Under the pieces are notes generated by a model that ran no database searches, had not been told where the DNA came from, and saw only the letters and a list, made by a program, of their open reading frames with translations. From the NCBI GenBank assembly GCA_030407315.1, contig JALQPE010002551.1:78139-142138 (forward strand): DNA of 64,000 nucleotides. Direction: 5' to 3'. Within the stretch, counting starts at the first letter, position 1. Every line of letters starts with the position of its first letter. Origin of the DNA: Asparagopsis taxiformis. Lineage: Eukaryota; Rhodophyta; Florideophyceae; Bonnemaisoniales; Bonnemaisoniaceae. This document shows, in pieces, positions 10,214 to 21,671 of the stretch. Position numbers and translations under genes: made by a program.

Positions 10214-13200
10214 ATGTCCCGTCCTCCGACAGCAGCCACGCCCATTGTCCGCACCAAGACGCTTGACACTGTTAACCTCGCCCCAGAAGACGATGTATAG
10301 TCGACTCATGATCTGCCAAAAATTATCCGTGATGCACAGGTAACGTACGACGACAACGCGTCCAAGATAACTGCCCCTCGCTTTGCTAAATTCTCCAAGA
10401 TCTTCTTCCCACGTCCGAGACAATGTCTCGAACCGCAGCACATTTCCTCCTGGGCCACCGTCGGCTCCTTCCCCAGCCCGCTAGGATCCGACCCCTCCGG
10501 TCAGAGCAACCTCGGCATGAGCTGCATGAGCTTTGTCGGCGCCAATGATACCATTCTTGTCGACATTATTTCAGATGCGGAGAACACTACCATGTGTCGC
10601 GAATTCTACCGTGCAGGTCCCAGAGGGCTGCTCGCTTTTCATCCGCGCAATATGGTCCGTGCATGTATCGTCACCTGCGGCGGTTTGTGTCCTGGCCTCA
10701 ATTCTGTTATTCGTGAGCTGGTGATTACGCTTTCGCTGTTGTATGGCGGTCAGAATATTTCTGGAATTCCATATGGCTATCGTGGATTCTATTCGACCCA
10801 TCTCAAACTTATTCCACTTACGGAGGATAAGGTTCAGTCCATTCATCATGATGGTGGCAGTATATTGGGGTATTCGCGTGGCGGCCATAATACAAAGATG
10901 GTTTGCGATTCAATCCAGATCACGGGCTTCAATCAGATGTACATTATTGTCGGCCTGAGTGAGTCTATTTTGGATGTCCTGGTTGCTTTTGCCCTCCCTC
11001 CTGATGCCAAGTCTGTGTCTGTTGAAGTTAGGCGTGCTGCTATTCAAGTTCAATTGCTAAGGTCCTACCGAGCGTATGAAGTATCCAATCTCACCATGTC
11101 AGTTGGGAGTGGATTGCTCAACTGTTCTGCATTAACAGCAGAGTGGCAGTTCCGTTTTGTGAAAGCCGAACACACTGCTCCTGTGTCTGTAGTACGATCA
11201 ATGAAAGGAACGGGTAATGGCCAACTGCAAGTTCCAAAGGGAATCTCGTCTTTCGATTCTGCAGACAATCTCTCTTATGCAAATGGAGGCACTTCTGATA
11301 AGTCGGAAAGTGAGCCGTATAGGAGAGGATTAATGGCAGCATTTGATAACTGGTCATCTATGGAAGCAGAATTTGACATGATTCTTGAGCAGCACGTGCT
11401 GCGTGCGTACGCAAATTCTGCAAAAGCAGTTCAGCCCAGGAATGTCAATGTGATGACAGTCTTGTTACGATGGGATGAAAGTGCGCCGGGTAATACAACC
11501 GATACAGCAAAGTACAAAGAATCTTCGAAAGAGGGGAAACAGACAGGCCGTAATGATACCCTACGTGATCCATTAGCGTCCGAAGTATTGATGAGCCAAA
11601 GCTTGTCAGCCTTTTGTCGCGCAAAGGCCAGTCGAATGGAATTGTCGTCAAGAGCCGGGCTCAAGACGATATCCTTTATTGTCGCTCCTACCCCATCAAG
11701 TGAATCTGTGACTTATCCTGGATTCTACACGTTCCGGGTACAGGATAATTTTAATGAGGACCCTATATTCCGACATATTGATCCTCCTATGGCGTTCCAG
11801 CTTGAGTTGTCTCGCTTATCCAACTTTTCGATTACTCGCTTTGACTATCCTACGCGTTCTGTGCATGTGTTCTTCGCTCAGGACAAGTCTACTACTCGGA
11901 AGAAGAGAAGTGAAGATTCTTCGAAATCTGCAAAACGCCCCCCTCTCAATGAAAGTGTCTCTGATGGCTCCCGTACGAAGCGAACCGGACAACATCTGTA
12001 TCCTGGGTCATCCAGGGCAGAGTCTACAGATAGTTTGCAAAGCGGGAAACCAGCCCCAGGGATGCCAGATGCGAAGAAACCAACTAGATCTGATCGGGAT
12101 ATCGATGCAAGAGTTTTTGTCCGAGCTTTTATCAGACTGGCTAATATCTTTGCCTCTTCAAATGCTGGTGCCATTGTATCGATCCCCGACGCGGAAAGAA
12201 CTTTTGTCGAGGCTCTAGATGCAGTAGAAATGGCAAGTTGCGATTGTCGATTCCGGAGAACCGATTTCAACCATATTTTCCTCAATGTGATTCCGCCTGT
12301 CAAGGTAGAGATTGATGACATTGAGGCCCTTTGCCGTCGAATGTTCCAACGATATGCGAATCGATGCTGCAGTCTGCGAGTATTTGTTGTAGAGATCAAC
12401 GTCTCCACATTCATGAACAATGGGATCATACCCACATCTGTTATTCCGCTTCGATTCCTTCTCTTCAACCCAACCGGTCATATGTTGAAAGTGGAAAGTT
12501 ACTTTGAGACAACGGATCCGAGCTCAGGCGAAGAAAAGTTGATTTCGGGGTACCCATCGTGGTGCTGTGAAGATTTTTGAAGAACTCAGGGCCCGCCGCT
12601 ATTTGGCTGCAGTAGTAGGTATCCCGAAAACGATTGATAATGACATTGCGTTGATAGACAAGTCCTTTGGATTTGACACAGCTGTGGAAGAAGCGCAACG
12701 AAGCATCAAGTGTGCAAAAACAGAGGCAAGGAGTGCACTTAACGGAATAGGACTCGTGAAACTTATGGGTAGACACTCGGGTCAGATTGTAATGTTTTCT
12801 ACGCTCGCATCTAGGGATGTAGATTGCTGCCTCATTCCTGAGGTCAAATTCGAACTGGAAGGTAAGTGTGGTCTTTTCCAGTACATTGAGGATATGATAC
12901 GATCGAAGGGGCACATGGTCATTGGGATTGCCGAAGGTGCCGGGCTAGAACTTGTAGAGAAAAAAAGGTCACCACTGGCTTTGACGCGTCAGGGAATAAG
13001 CACTTGCCCGACGTCGGTCTGTGGTTCAAGGATAAGATTAACGGGGATTTTAAGAAGCGTGGAAGGGAGATCAATTTGAAGCTCATCGATCCTACCTACG
13101 AAATTCGCTCCGTCCCTGCTAATGCCAGCGACAATTTGCACTGCTCACTTCTTGCACAAAGCGCTGTTCACGGTGCCACGTACGGCTTTTCAGGGTTTCC

Positions 13201-13386
13201 GTTGGATTGATCAACACACTTTTCGTTCTCATCCCCATGGAGGAAATTTACCATCGCGGACGAACGAAAGTGGATGTGAAAAGCCGAATGTGGCAACGTG
13301 TGATTTCAACAACCCATCAACCACGTCTCTCGGCCGTCTCTCCCTACAAGAAGCTTCTCCGAATCCTAGGATTCGACTGTAACTAG
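10214..13386 (+). pseudogene. Plant-type ATP-dependent 6-phosphofructokinase, disrupted
   Basis: An ATG at 10214 opens a frame with PEDDV, then a TAG at 10298-10300, and continues past the stop with STHDLPKIIRDAQVTYDD, FYRAGPR and TCGGLCPGLNSVIRELV, the conserved N-terminal part of plant-type PFK. At 10954, after MYIIVG, the sequence switches to acetyl-CoA carboxylase and returns at 12549 with [17 protein letters not shown]. The insertion thus replaces part of the GGDGT nucleotide-binding loop. After it come [20 protein letters not shown] and MGRHSG, then a frame change in an A7 run near 12960, [16 protein letters not shown]-like [18 protein letters not shown], a second frame change near 13196 and the final RILGFDCN stop. 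The enzyme phosphorylates fructose 6-phosphate in glycolysis; this copy cannot. Confidence 0.85.
10955..12548 (+). pseudogene. Acetyl-CoA carboxylase central-region fragment nested in PFK
   Basis: About 525 codons inside the PFK frame match the central region of eukaryotic multidomain acetyl-CoA carboxylase, which lies between the biotin carrier and carboxyltransferase domains. Recognisable landmarks in order are ILDVLVAFALPP, LRSYRAYEVSNL, FRHIDPPMAFQLELSRLSNF, VFVRAFIRLANIF, a DFNHIFLNVIPPV segment and IPLRFLLFNPTGHML. Biotin carboxylase, biotin-carrier and carboxyltransferase domains are absent. The frame enters open from PFK but its length (1594 bp) is 1 modulo 3, so it leaves PFK out of frame. 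This region has no catalytic activity of its own in the intact enzyme. The segment has no stop codons, so the event may be recent or the chimera may be an assembly artefact. Confidence 0.8.
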
Positions 13387-13898
13387 TGCGATGGAAGACG
13401 TCAGCATAACTGCTAAAGAACAGATGGTAACGATAACGGCGCCGGCGGACGGTGAGCCGGCCATCGAGGAGCCATACGAAGACGAACAAGTGAAGGCAAC
13501 GTCTTGACTGTGTAAGAGGGATTTTGAAGTGCCGGAGTAGCGAGGATACTGATAGCGGTTTACGTTTGATGTAGGCTGGACATACAATAATCCAAATGTT
13601 GGAATGTACACAAGCATGATTTGCCTATTCTCATGTGTTGCTTCGAAAAATGTTCTGCCGTAAGCTTCTCTTGCTACTGGAGGCAAACCTATCCAAGTCG
13701 TTTCCTAGTGAGTGCATGCCGACGCACGGAGAGAACCTGACACGCACGCAATCAAGTTTTTGTGCTCTTGTCTGCACCGACCGCTAGAAATCGGTTCCAT
13801 TTGGTAGATGAGCGAAGCTTCGTTCAAAAAAAAGGAGTTTGAGGGATCCCCGCTCGTCGACGAGCAACGAATTGGGGATGAGGTGTATAGTTGAGCGC
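13387..13898. other. No gene recognised
   Basis: The stretch between the PFK pseudogene and the CorA gene contains only short open frames without recognisable motifs. Confidence 0.5.
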
Positions 13899-14925
13899 TC
13901 ACATCCAGCCCTTCTTCCGAAAAACTACAATCTGAAGCAACACCAAAACAGCCACAATGACCCAGAAAATGCTGTAACTCCACTTGCCGAGCAGTTCGGG
14001 CATGTATTTGAAATTCATCCCTTCAATGCCAGCAAGAAAGGTCAATGGCACAAATATTGTGGTGACAATTGTTAGCGTCTGCATAACTTCCTGCATTCGA
14101 TTGTTTTGTCTCGCCAGTTGTAGTTCCAGTAGGCAATGAGCGCACAGCCGGTAACTCTCCAAAACGTCTAGAATGAACAACAAAATTTCTTGCGCATCCC
14201 GCAAATGTCTACTTGAATGTTCTGAAAGCCATTGTTCCGACAGCATGGAGAGCGTCATGAGGCAGTGGCGCAATGGCCAGATGCTCGTTCTGAGGGCAGC
14301 AATATATCGCTTGGACTGTTTGATACGCAACGTAACGTTGCATCTACTCTTGAAACGCTAGACTCGGACTGTCTGACAAAATGATCTGTTCGAGTGTGTC
14401 CAGTTCCTCGCCTGCAAGCTCCAACGCTGGGAAGAAGCTTTCCAGTAAGGCATGCATGAGAACGAACATCAAGTCTGAAACTTGTTTGTTTCGGACACCG
14501 TGCACATTATTGCGGAGGACGTGCAGCAATAGATCAGGTGAGTGCGTCCGCGAATTTGGACCTGACTGCACCCAAACGACCACTTTGTCCGTGCAGAGAA
14601 GTGCTTTTTGGAGTAAATTGCTCCGGACGGGGAGATGGGCAACGACAAGGAGATTGTTCTCGTACAGTCGTACATATGGGCGTGCTGAGGGAGTTACTAC
14701 GACGCGAAGAGCATCAGGATGCAGTTGATGGTGTTTTTCGAGGAGATGAGAGATGCGCGATTCAATTTGGCGGACATGGATATAGCGCGTTGTGTATGGT
14801 GTATGCAGCACGGTCGACAGAGTAGATAGGTCGTGACAGTGAAAATGTTCAACGGTCGTGGAGTCATAGTCTATGACAGTAGCTAATGGAGATATGGTTG
14901 GACGATGTTGCGACTGGCGGAGCAT
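13899..14925 (-). pseudogene. CorA-family divalent cation (Mg2+) channel, one frameshift
   Basis: The first frame runs from an ATG at 14925 and encodes about 190 residues of the cytosolic alpha/beta domain. It ends with the acidic helix SDSPSLAFQE and a stop near 14344. The adjacent frame continues LRIKQSKRYIAALRTSIWPL, the long stalk helix, TM1 (TIVTTIFVPLTFLAGIEG), the signature GMN in GMNFKYMPEL and TM2 (FWVIVAVLVLLQIVVF), and ends with the basic KKGW tail. CorA pentamers carry Mg2+ and related ions; GMN forms the selectivity filter. Both halves are complete apart from a 1-nt frame change near 14346, so this is either a recently broken gene or a sequencing error. The GMNFKYMPELLGKW form is closer to bacterial CorA than to Mrs2/Alr1. 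There is no intron. Confidence 0.75.
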
Positions 14926-15404
14926 GATGCTGGCAATAGAAGGTCATGACGACTGTTGGCGGTGTAGAGATGGACGACGAGTTCTGAAGAGAGTAGGAAA
15001 GATGGAACGGTGGCTGGCGACTTGGAACGATGGCAGAGCGGAAGTGGTGTGAGATGATTTCGTAGAAGAAGAATTACTGGTTGAACGTCTGCAATGATGC
15101 ACGATATACTAGTGAGTTGATTAAATCGTTGCGGCTACTGTCTCTGACCGGGTGTCGCAGTAAAGTCGGGCATTGATCACGACATCCCAAAAGCGGAACG
15201 TGGCGTCAAAGTTGCACGTGGTGTCAGATTGTCTCCTATGAACCTTGTGATAGGTAGGTGTGACAGACTTGGCGGAAAGCAGACTTCGGCACGTGTGAAT
15301 GGATGAAAACTGGACAACAACTGGCTGTACAGTAGTAAAAAGTTGATAAATTATGTGCCCATAAATCCCAAACTGCCACCATCGCAGGTATAGTTTCAGT
15401 GTCC

Positions 15405-15728
15405 CAATGGCCAGATGCAATGCGCTCATTGGCTGGCAGAGCTGGCTGCTGTGCGGCCAATGGGTGCGCTGCACCTGGTTTGGAGATGTGAAAATAATAC
15501 CGGGTATAGTTCCTGCGTTCCAGCGGCCAGGTGCAATGCGCTCATTGGCTGGCAGAGCTGGCTGCTGTGCGGCCAATGGGTGCGCTGCACCTGGTTTGGA
15601 GATGTGAAAATAATACCGGGTATAGTTCCTGCGTTCCAGCGGCCAGGTGCAATGCGCTCATTGGCTGGCAGAGCTGGCTGCTGTGCGGCCAATGGGTGCG
15701 CTGCACCTGGTTTGGAGATGTGAAACTA
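15405..15728. repeat. Nested-hairpin tandem repeat, 116-bp units (fourth variant)
   Basis: Nearly three units 116 bp apart contain AAAATAATACCGGGTATAG and an imperfect 23-bp stem such as 15527-15594, whose arms begin CCAGGTGCAATGCGCTCATT and end TGCGCTGCACCTGG. Outer CCAGGTGCA and inner ATTGGC/GCCAAT are shared with the arrays at 4868-8062 while the bases between differ on both sides of the stem. Confidence 0.9.
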
Positions 15729-15756
15729 CACCCGTGGCCATGGCCAACTGCATACA

Positions 15757-15844
15757 GCAGGTCATTTTCAGAAAACCGATTGACCGGTTTTCTGAAAATG
15801 ACCTGCGCTGGCAAGAAAGGGATCCCTTTCTTGCCAAACAGCGC
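15757..15844. repeat. Two adjacent palindromes
   Basis: The first, 15757-15806, has perfect 22-bp arms beginning GCAGGTCATTTTCAG with a 6-nt loop. The second, 15805-15844, is centred on GGGATCCC with arms GCGCTG plus GCAAGAAAGGG and a few unpaired bases. They follow directly on the hairpin array. Confidence 0.9.
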
Positions 15845-15849
15845 TTAGG

Positions 15850-17819
15850 GAAAAACAAGTTCTGCGGGTATTGCGCTTGCGCCGAGTTCCGTCTCCATAG
15901 TCACAGGCAGCAGAAAACTATGAGGCAATGAGTAAAAATGCACGATAGAATCAGAAAGTGCCAAAGCCAGAATCCCATTTCTTCCGACCAGGAATATATG
16001 TCTTGAATGCAACGATATTCATCCTTCTCACTTTCTACAAAGATATCAACTGTGTATTTCGTTTTATTTCATCTCCCTCTCGCGCAATGGTGATTTCGAA
16101 ACAGCACAGCCTCGCAGTAGTGTCACTATTCCGTCAGAGCACGAAAGTGAAGAAGAGAGCAGTTTTTTGCGCTACAATAGCCTTGAAATTCACTATTCAG
16201 GGAGTATGAGCAGCACCGTTCAACATAGATAGATATTTTTTCTTCGAAATTCGCAACTGTTCGCAATTGCAGCCAGTACAAAGGCTTTTGATGAATGTCT
16301 GGAAGTAATCAGCTTACAAAAATAGGTGTGCGATATATCGCCTGCCGCTTAGCAATTTCCCCTACTTCTAACATACATAATTTTAATTTCTTCTCTTTAG
16401 AATCGAGAGAACATCACAAAAATCGTTGATTAGTATCATTCCCTACATAAAGAGTAGGATGAAATAGTGATATACGTCTTTATCTAGCTGATAAACTTTA
16501 GTAACTCATGCTGTTTATATTTTCTTACTGTTGCATCATATCGAAAACAAAATACAGAATAGTTCCCTATTTACCCAATTATAATCTGACTAGTTATCCC
16601 ATTCTGGGTTCTTCAGTGAGCTTTCAGGACTACATAGATTCCTGATTGCTCTTCATGAATGAAATGGCTATGCTTCCATTATTTACTAGAAATTCCCCAG
16701 TAAAAAAACTTATGAACACGCTTCAGCATATTGCACAGTGCGTCGCAGTAATAGTCTTAGTATGGTAATCAAATTTATATTCTTGAGGAAACAGTTGTAA
16801 TTCTCAATGAAATTTTCTACTTCTCTAATCTAAAGCATTTATTAGCTGTTTCTCCTTCAGTATGCAGCTGGACATATGTCCTAGTGATATCACTACCAAT
16901 AATTTTAGGTTGTTTTGACTTTGCGTAGGGACATGATTTCAATTTCTGCTAATTTCTCACGTCCAGAAAATTTGACAGATCATTCGCTGCCAAATCATCT
17001 GCCACATCATCGTCTGCCAAATCATCTGCCTTCTGGTTACGACGAGGTCATTATGGGTGTATGAGCTGTCTATTTAAGGCAGTTGATGCGCGACGTATAG
17101 GACCATTTCATCATCTGGGTATCATGAAGATGGCAGGTAAGACTGGTATGTTGTCGTAGAGGTATCTTTCCCCTTTTTCCTTTCTTACCACATGCTCTCC
17201 AGGAAAGATAGTGCACTATCCATGAATATCATTCTGCACTGATCCTCTTTCTAGTCTATTGATTCGAAATGATTCTGGCACAGGGGTATTGATTTTAAGT
17301 TGGCTTGATGGAAGCTTGCAAAAATAGTTCAATGATGATAAGTTTGTTCATTCCATTCATACTCATTTTGTTCCCATGCTTTCGATACTTTTCTATATCC
17401 GATTGCTAACTGGTTTCAGATCATTTATAGTTGTGTTTATTTGTTTCCTGTCTGAACATCACATGCTATTCCTTGTCCACCCGATAGGGTGGAACAGAAA
17501 TAGCATGTCATGTTCAAATAGCAAGAAACTAGAGCTGCTTGAACATTACTCCTAGTTGTAGAGATAGTAAGATTCTAGGTACGATAGTTCGATTTGATGA
17601 GTAGTCTAGTCTAATGATAGAACTGAAACAGTCCGTTAGGCATCGTTTTCCATGCAATATAAAAGTTTTGACGTCCTTTCAGATCACACTTGATTATCCC
17701 TATACGTTTCTATGAAGACTACCGAGAGAGATACTCCATTCTGCCAGAAATTTCGTAGCTGGATTCCTGAACATGCGGCTGGAATGGCATTTGCACCTGA
17801 TTTTATCGTCCTAAACGTC
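15850..17819. other. A/T-rich stretch without recognisable genes
   Basis: Only short open frames occur and the base composition is more A/T-rich than its surroundings. Nothing recognisable was seen apart from the inverted repeat at 17453-17516. Confidence 0.6.
17453..17516. repeat. 64-bp imperfect inverted repeat
   Basis: Arms TGAACATCACATGCTAT and ATAGCATGTCATGTTCA pair with one mismatch. A further inner stem TCCACCC/GGGTGGA surrounds a tiny loop. Confidence 0.85.
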
Positions 17820-19045
17820 AATTGTAGGCACTAGAAAGTATTACCGCAGGCATCATATTATACTACTTTCCTGTTCTGTCCGAGTTAGTACCGCAGGGCA
17901 CTACAATTTACTGGTTTAGTATAGACTTCCCGACAGTAAATTGTACTGTCTCAAGCACTAGTTCCAGGTAGTGAAATGTACTGCCACAGGTAGCACTTCC
18001 AGGTAGTACACTGCACTGCTACAGGCAGTAACTGGTACTGTCCTATGCCCCTGTCGAGTACAACACTCTCAGACAGTACTTTACGCTGATCTGGACAGCT
18101 CTATAATACATCAAAATATACTACTTTTTGTAGTGATGTGGGGCAGCAATTCACATATCCTGGAGCAGTACAGCGTGGCAGTGATTTACACATACGCAAG
18201 TAGTAGAGCACGGCAGCACTTTCCACCACGGCAAGTAGCACGGTACGGTAGCTCTTTTCGTATCATAAAGCAGTACTATCAGGCAGCTTTTCCCAGAGAC
18301 TATCAGCACCTCATTTCATTGCTTTCACACATTTCGTCAGACATCATAATTTACTGTCCCCACTCGCTTCCACAGGCAGTAGAATACACAGCCTCGAAGC
18401 ATGTCTGCTGTCATCATATTCCACTACATTACTCTACTGCCAGAACATAGACTTGTCACTACCTGTAAGTACAAAAAAAAGCAGCACCACACAGCAGCAG
18501 AAATTACTGCTTTGTCCAATAATAGAATACAGTACATTTCTCTGCCTCTGCCATGACCTGCAGGCAGTATCATACAGTACATCGAGGCACTACCTAAATA
18601 TAGCAAAATGTGCTGCCGTCATTCGGGCCCGCAGCCAGCACAGCACGCTGCCGGAAACACTAGCTTCTACTGCCACACGGTGCATCCCACGCCACCAAAT
18701 AGTACTACCGTGGGCCATATTCCTGGACAGCATATTTTACTCCCTCCCCGTGCTGCGCAAGTCAGCACAATATACTACTTTATTTTACAGGCCAATGTAG
18801 CACAAATCACTGCCAGAAAGACAATCTAAATCCAGCAACTATCACTGCCTCCCACCACTGCCTCACGTCATACATCCAGGCAGTACTTTCTACTGCCGTC
18901 GGCAGCACATGGCCACTGCCTCCGGGCAGTGCACTGTACTGCCGGCAAGTAGGGCATTAATTTATATTTTTACAGTACTAAATTTTACTGCCTCAGGCAG
19001 TGAATTTTACTGCCGTACAGTACTGCCCCAGGCCCGATTTCAGAC
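17820..19045. repeat. Large cluster of GGCAGTA/TACTGCC palindromic repeats
   Basis: About 1.2 kb is rich in CAGGCAGTA, TACTGCC and CAGTAAATTTACTG-like words arranged as small facing pairs, clearest at its two ends (17880-18110 and 18860-19035). Open frames here, for example 18453-18800, are Cys/Thr/Ser-rich consequences of the repeat and not supported as genes. Confidence 0.75.
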
Positions 19046-21495
19046 ACAGTAGTGCAGTTTCCCCTGATCGCCCTACCTCAGTAGTAATTGAGACGACTAT
19101 TCCCCGACATGATCATCAATCATTCCGTTACCGCACGCTTCACTGCTCTGTAAAAATGGATATTCAACGCCCGTTGCATTGCAAAATTGTTGCCAGCATG
19201 TATGAGAATGGTCGTAGAGTGGAGAGAGCTATCCTACAGATTGCATAATGCGAGTAAATGGGGGAGTCTTGATATTTGTCGAGGGTATCTAAAATTGTAG
19301 ACGGCGTCGAAAAGATCGGCGCACATGAGCGCTCAGAATACGACGAAAAATCGCCCGCTTCACTCGGGACTGAAAACGAAACCAACGCCGCAAGAAGAGC
19401 GTTATGCGAATCTTCAACGGAATTCTTCGTCATATACGGTGCAATAATATTCACATAAGTCCCCCGGCACCTAGGAACAACAACACCAGTAGAGCCAGAT
19501 CCAGAATAATACTTCAATCATTTTCACAATGGCACAAACCATCCAGACGATCCTCAATGGCGGGTAGCGAGGATATTTTCTTACGCTCCATCAACACAAA
19601 GGCGTCGTTGTGGTTGTTTATCCGCTGCTACTTGATAGGCAGACTTTCGTGATGAATTCCATTAGGCGTATTCGAAGCCGCAATCCAATACGCCCAACTA
19701 TCAGCCGCCGCGAGGAACGCCCTTTCATCACTAGCTCTCAAATACGCCGCCAATAACTGAAAACAGGCGTCCAAAAAACAGATGCTTCTTGCATCAATTT
19801 GTCGACATTCGCATCTGGAAGGTCACGCACATCTTCTGCAATTGCATGACGGCCGACATCGGGATCTGGCGTTTCCTTCGGGGCATGGGAAGCCAAGATG
19901 AGTTGGGGTGCAAATCATGTGCAGCAGCTGATGGGAAGTTTTCGAATAAGCGACAACTTCGTACGGGCAGTTTCGACTGGACAGAAACATACATTAAAAT
20001 GGGAGGCAAATTATGTCATGATTCGTTGGTGCTTGCGACACCCCGAGTACGAGTCCCGTGAATATTGGTGTGCCCGATACGAGAATGCTGAAATGAATAC
20101 GTTGCTTCTCGATGTCATGTTTAAGTGCATGGAAGGGTCGAAAGACTTGTTGGTCACATATAAATCTCTTCGGTAGTTTATCCCGATAGCAAATCATGTT
20201 CTGCGAGCGAGATGAAATGATCCGCGATGAAGCTAGAAGCGCCATTTGTCTGTAGACGTACATTTTGCCCTGTCCTTCCCAATATCTTCACAGTTTTGAG
20301 TGTAATCGCCGTTCTCGCAGACACTACTCGACGTCTATCCGCCACCCAACTGCAACGACTTGATCACCAAAATTCATGTGCACCCGCGGCAGTAATTTCA
20401 ACGCTCTCCAATCAAGACTGCGAAGCAATCCGTTCTTTGGAAGCGGATTCCGCGTCGTTGCAAGTTTTAAACTGCCTTCTTACAGATATGGGCGCTCCAT
20501 TACCCACGCATTGTCTCTCGCGCGCAACGGTGCAGAGATGTCTGCAGAACGCCTCCAGTCACATCATTGCATCATATACCATGGTGCGTTAACGATCGTG
20601 ATCCATCGATGGATGATCATTTGTCACACCACCTCCGCCTATGTGAATCTGGCAGAGTGTCATACTGCCCTTGACAGAATTGACTACTCGATGCGGGTTA
20701 CGACGAGCATTATCAATGATATGCGTGAATGCTCGCAGGAAACTTGGAAACAAATACTGTACATGAGCAATGCGATCGGCGGTTTGGATGGTAGATTGAA
20801 GAAGTGAAGATTGTGAGAAGATCGTGTCTCTTGCGAGTACCTTCTTCAGTTTATTCATTTGGTTAAGTGGTTAAGTATAATCTTCTGTCCTGTGACCGGC
20901 GGCGGTCTCTGGGACAGGCTGTCTGTTATTAGCATCCTGACAGTTGACTGAGGTGCCGCTTGGCGACGTTTGTTTAGTATTAGCATCCTGACAAAGATGT
21001 TCTCTGTCTTGAGAGGTTTTATTGCGTCGCGGCGGTCCGCGACGGGGATTGAATACTGTGTGATTACTGTAAGGAGTTCCTGTAAGTAATAGTTATTCGT
21101 CATAGATTGCAAGCATCTACCAAGCTTGCTCTCACAGTCATTCACGACGCTTCCGAGAAGAGCATACCGCATCTTACGGATTTCATTATCCATAGTCACA
21201 GAAATATCATGTCCAAAGCGACTCCGATCGCTTCAACACATGCTAATAATGGCAAAGGTACGGAGAGGAATGAGATGTTTAGAAGTAATTTAACGCTCGT
21301 GAGTGGAAACTGGACGCTGCTTCTGGCAAACGTAATCGCGATGGGCAGATATCAAAACAGAGATGTATGTGGAAAGTTGCGTTCATTTCATGCTTGGCTA
21401 AAACTTTCTGTCTGTGTGTAGAGATTGTACTCTGCTATTTTTGAGATATGGAATTTGCATCGATACAAATTATACAATGGACGATTCGCTGCAGT
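19046..21495. other. No gene recognised; left flank of Copia-1
   Basis: Open frames of 60-145 codons occur on both strands but none starts, ends or reads like a recognisable protein. Just left of Copia-1 the minus-strand frame that is interrupted at 26148 would continue open for about 35 codons (to about 21390) if the element were removed. Confidence 0.45.
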
Positions 21496-21500
21496 TCTAG

Positions 21501-21610
21501 TGTGAAGAGAACAGTGTTCCTTAGCTGTTTATTGACGGAGTGGAGCGACGGCGGAGGTTAAAGTACTAGAGGAGTGCTGTAAGTGGCTGTAAGCATATAG
21601 TTATTTGTCA
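21501..21610 (-). repeat. Copia-1 3' LTR
   Basis: This 110-bp copy starts TGTGAAGAGAACAG and ends TTATTTGTCA on the plus strand. It is identical to the copy at 26038-26147. The motif GTTATTTGTCA recurs just inside the element near 21664. Confidence 0.95.
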
Positions 21611-21671
21611 AGTGTAAAGTTATTTGGTAGAGCTGCGAAGTGGCCACGGTGCGGAAAGGAAAAGTTATTTG

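Noticed and set aside
18453..18829. Open frames within the GGCAGTA cluster
   Set aside because: Composition follows from the repeat words and the frames are not shared among clusters.
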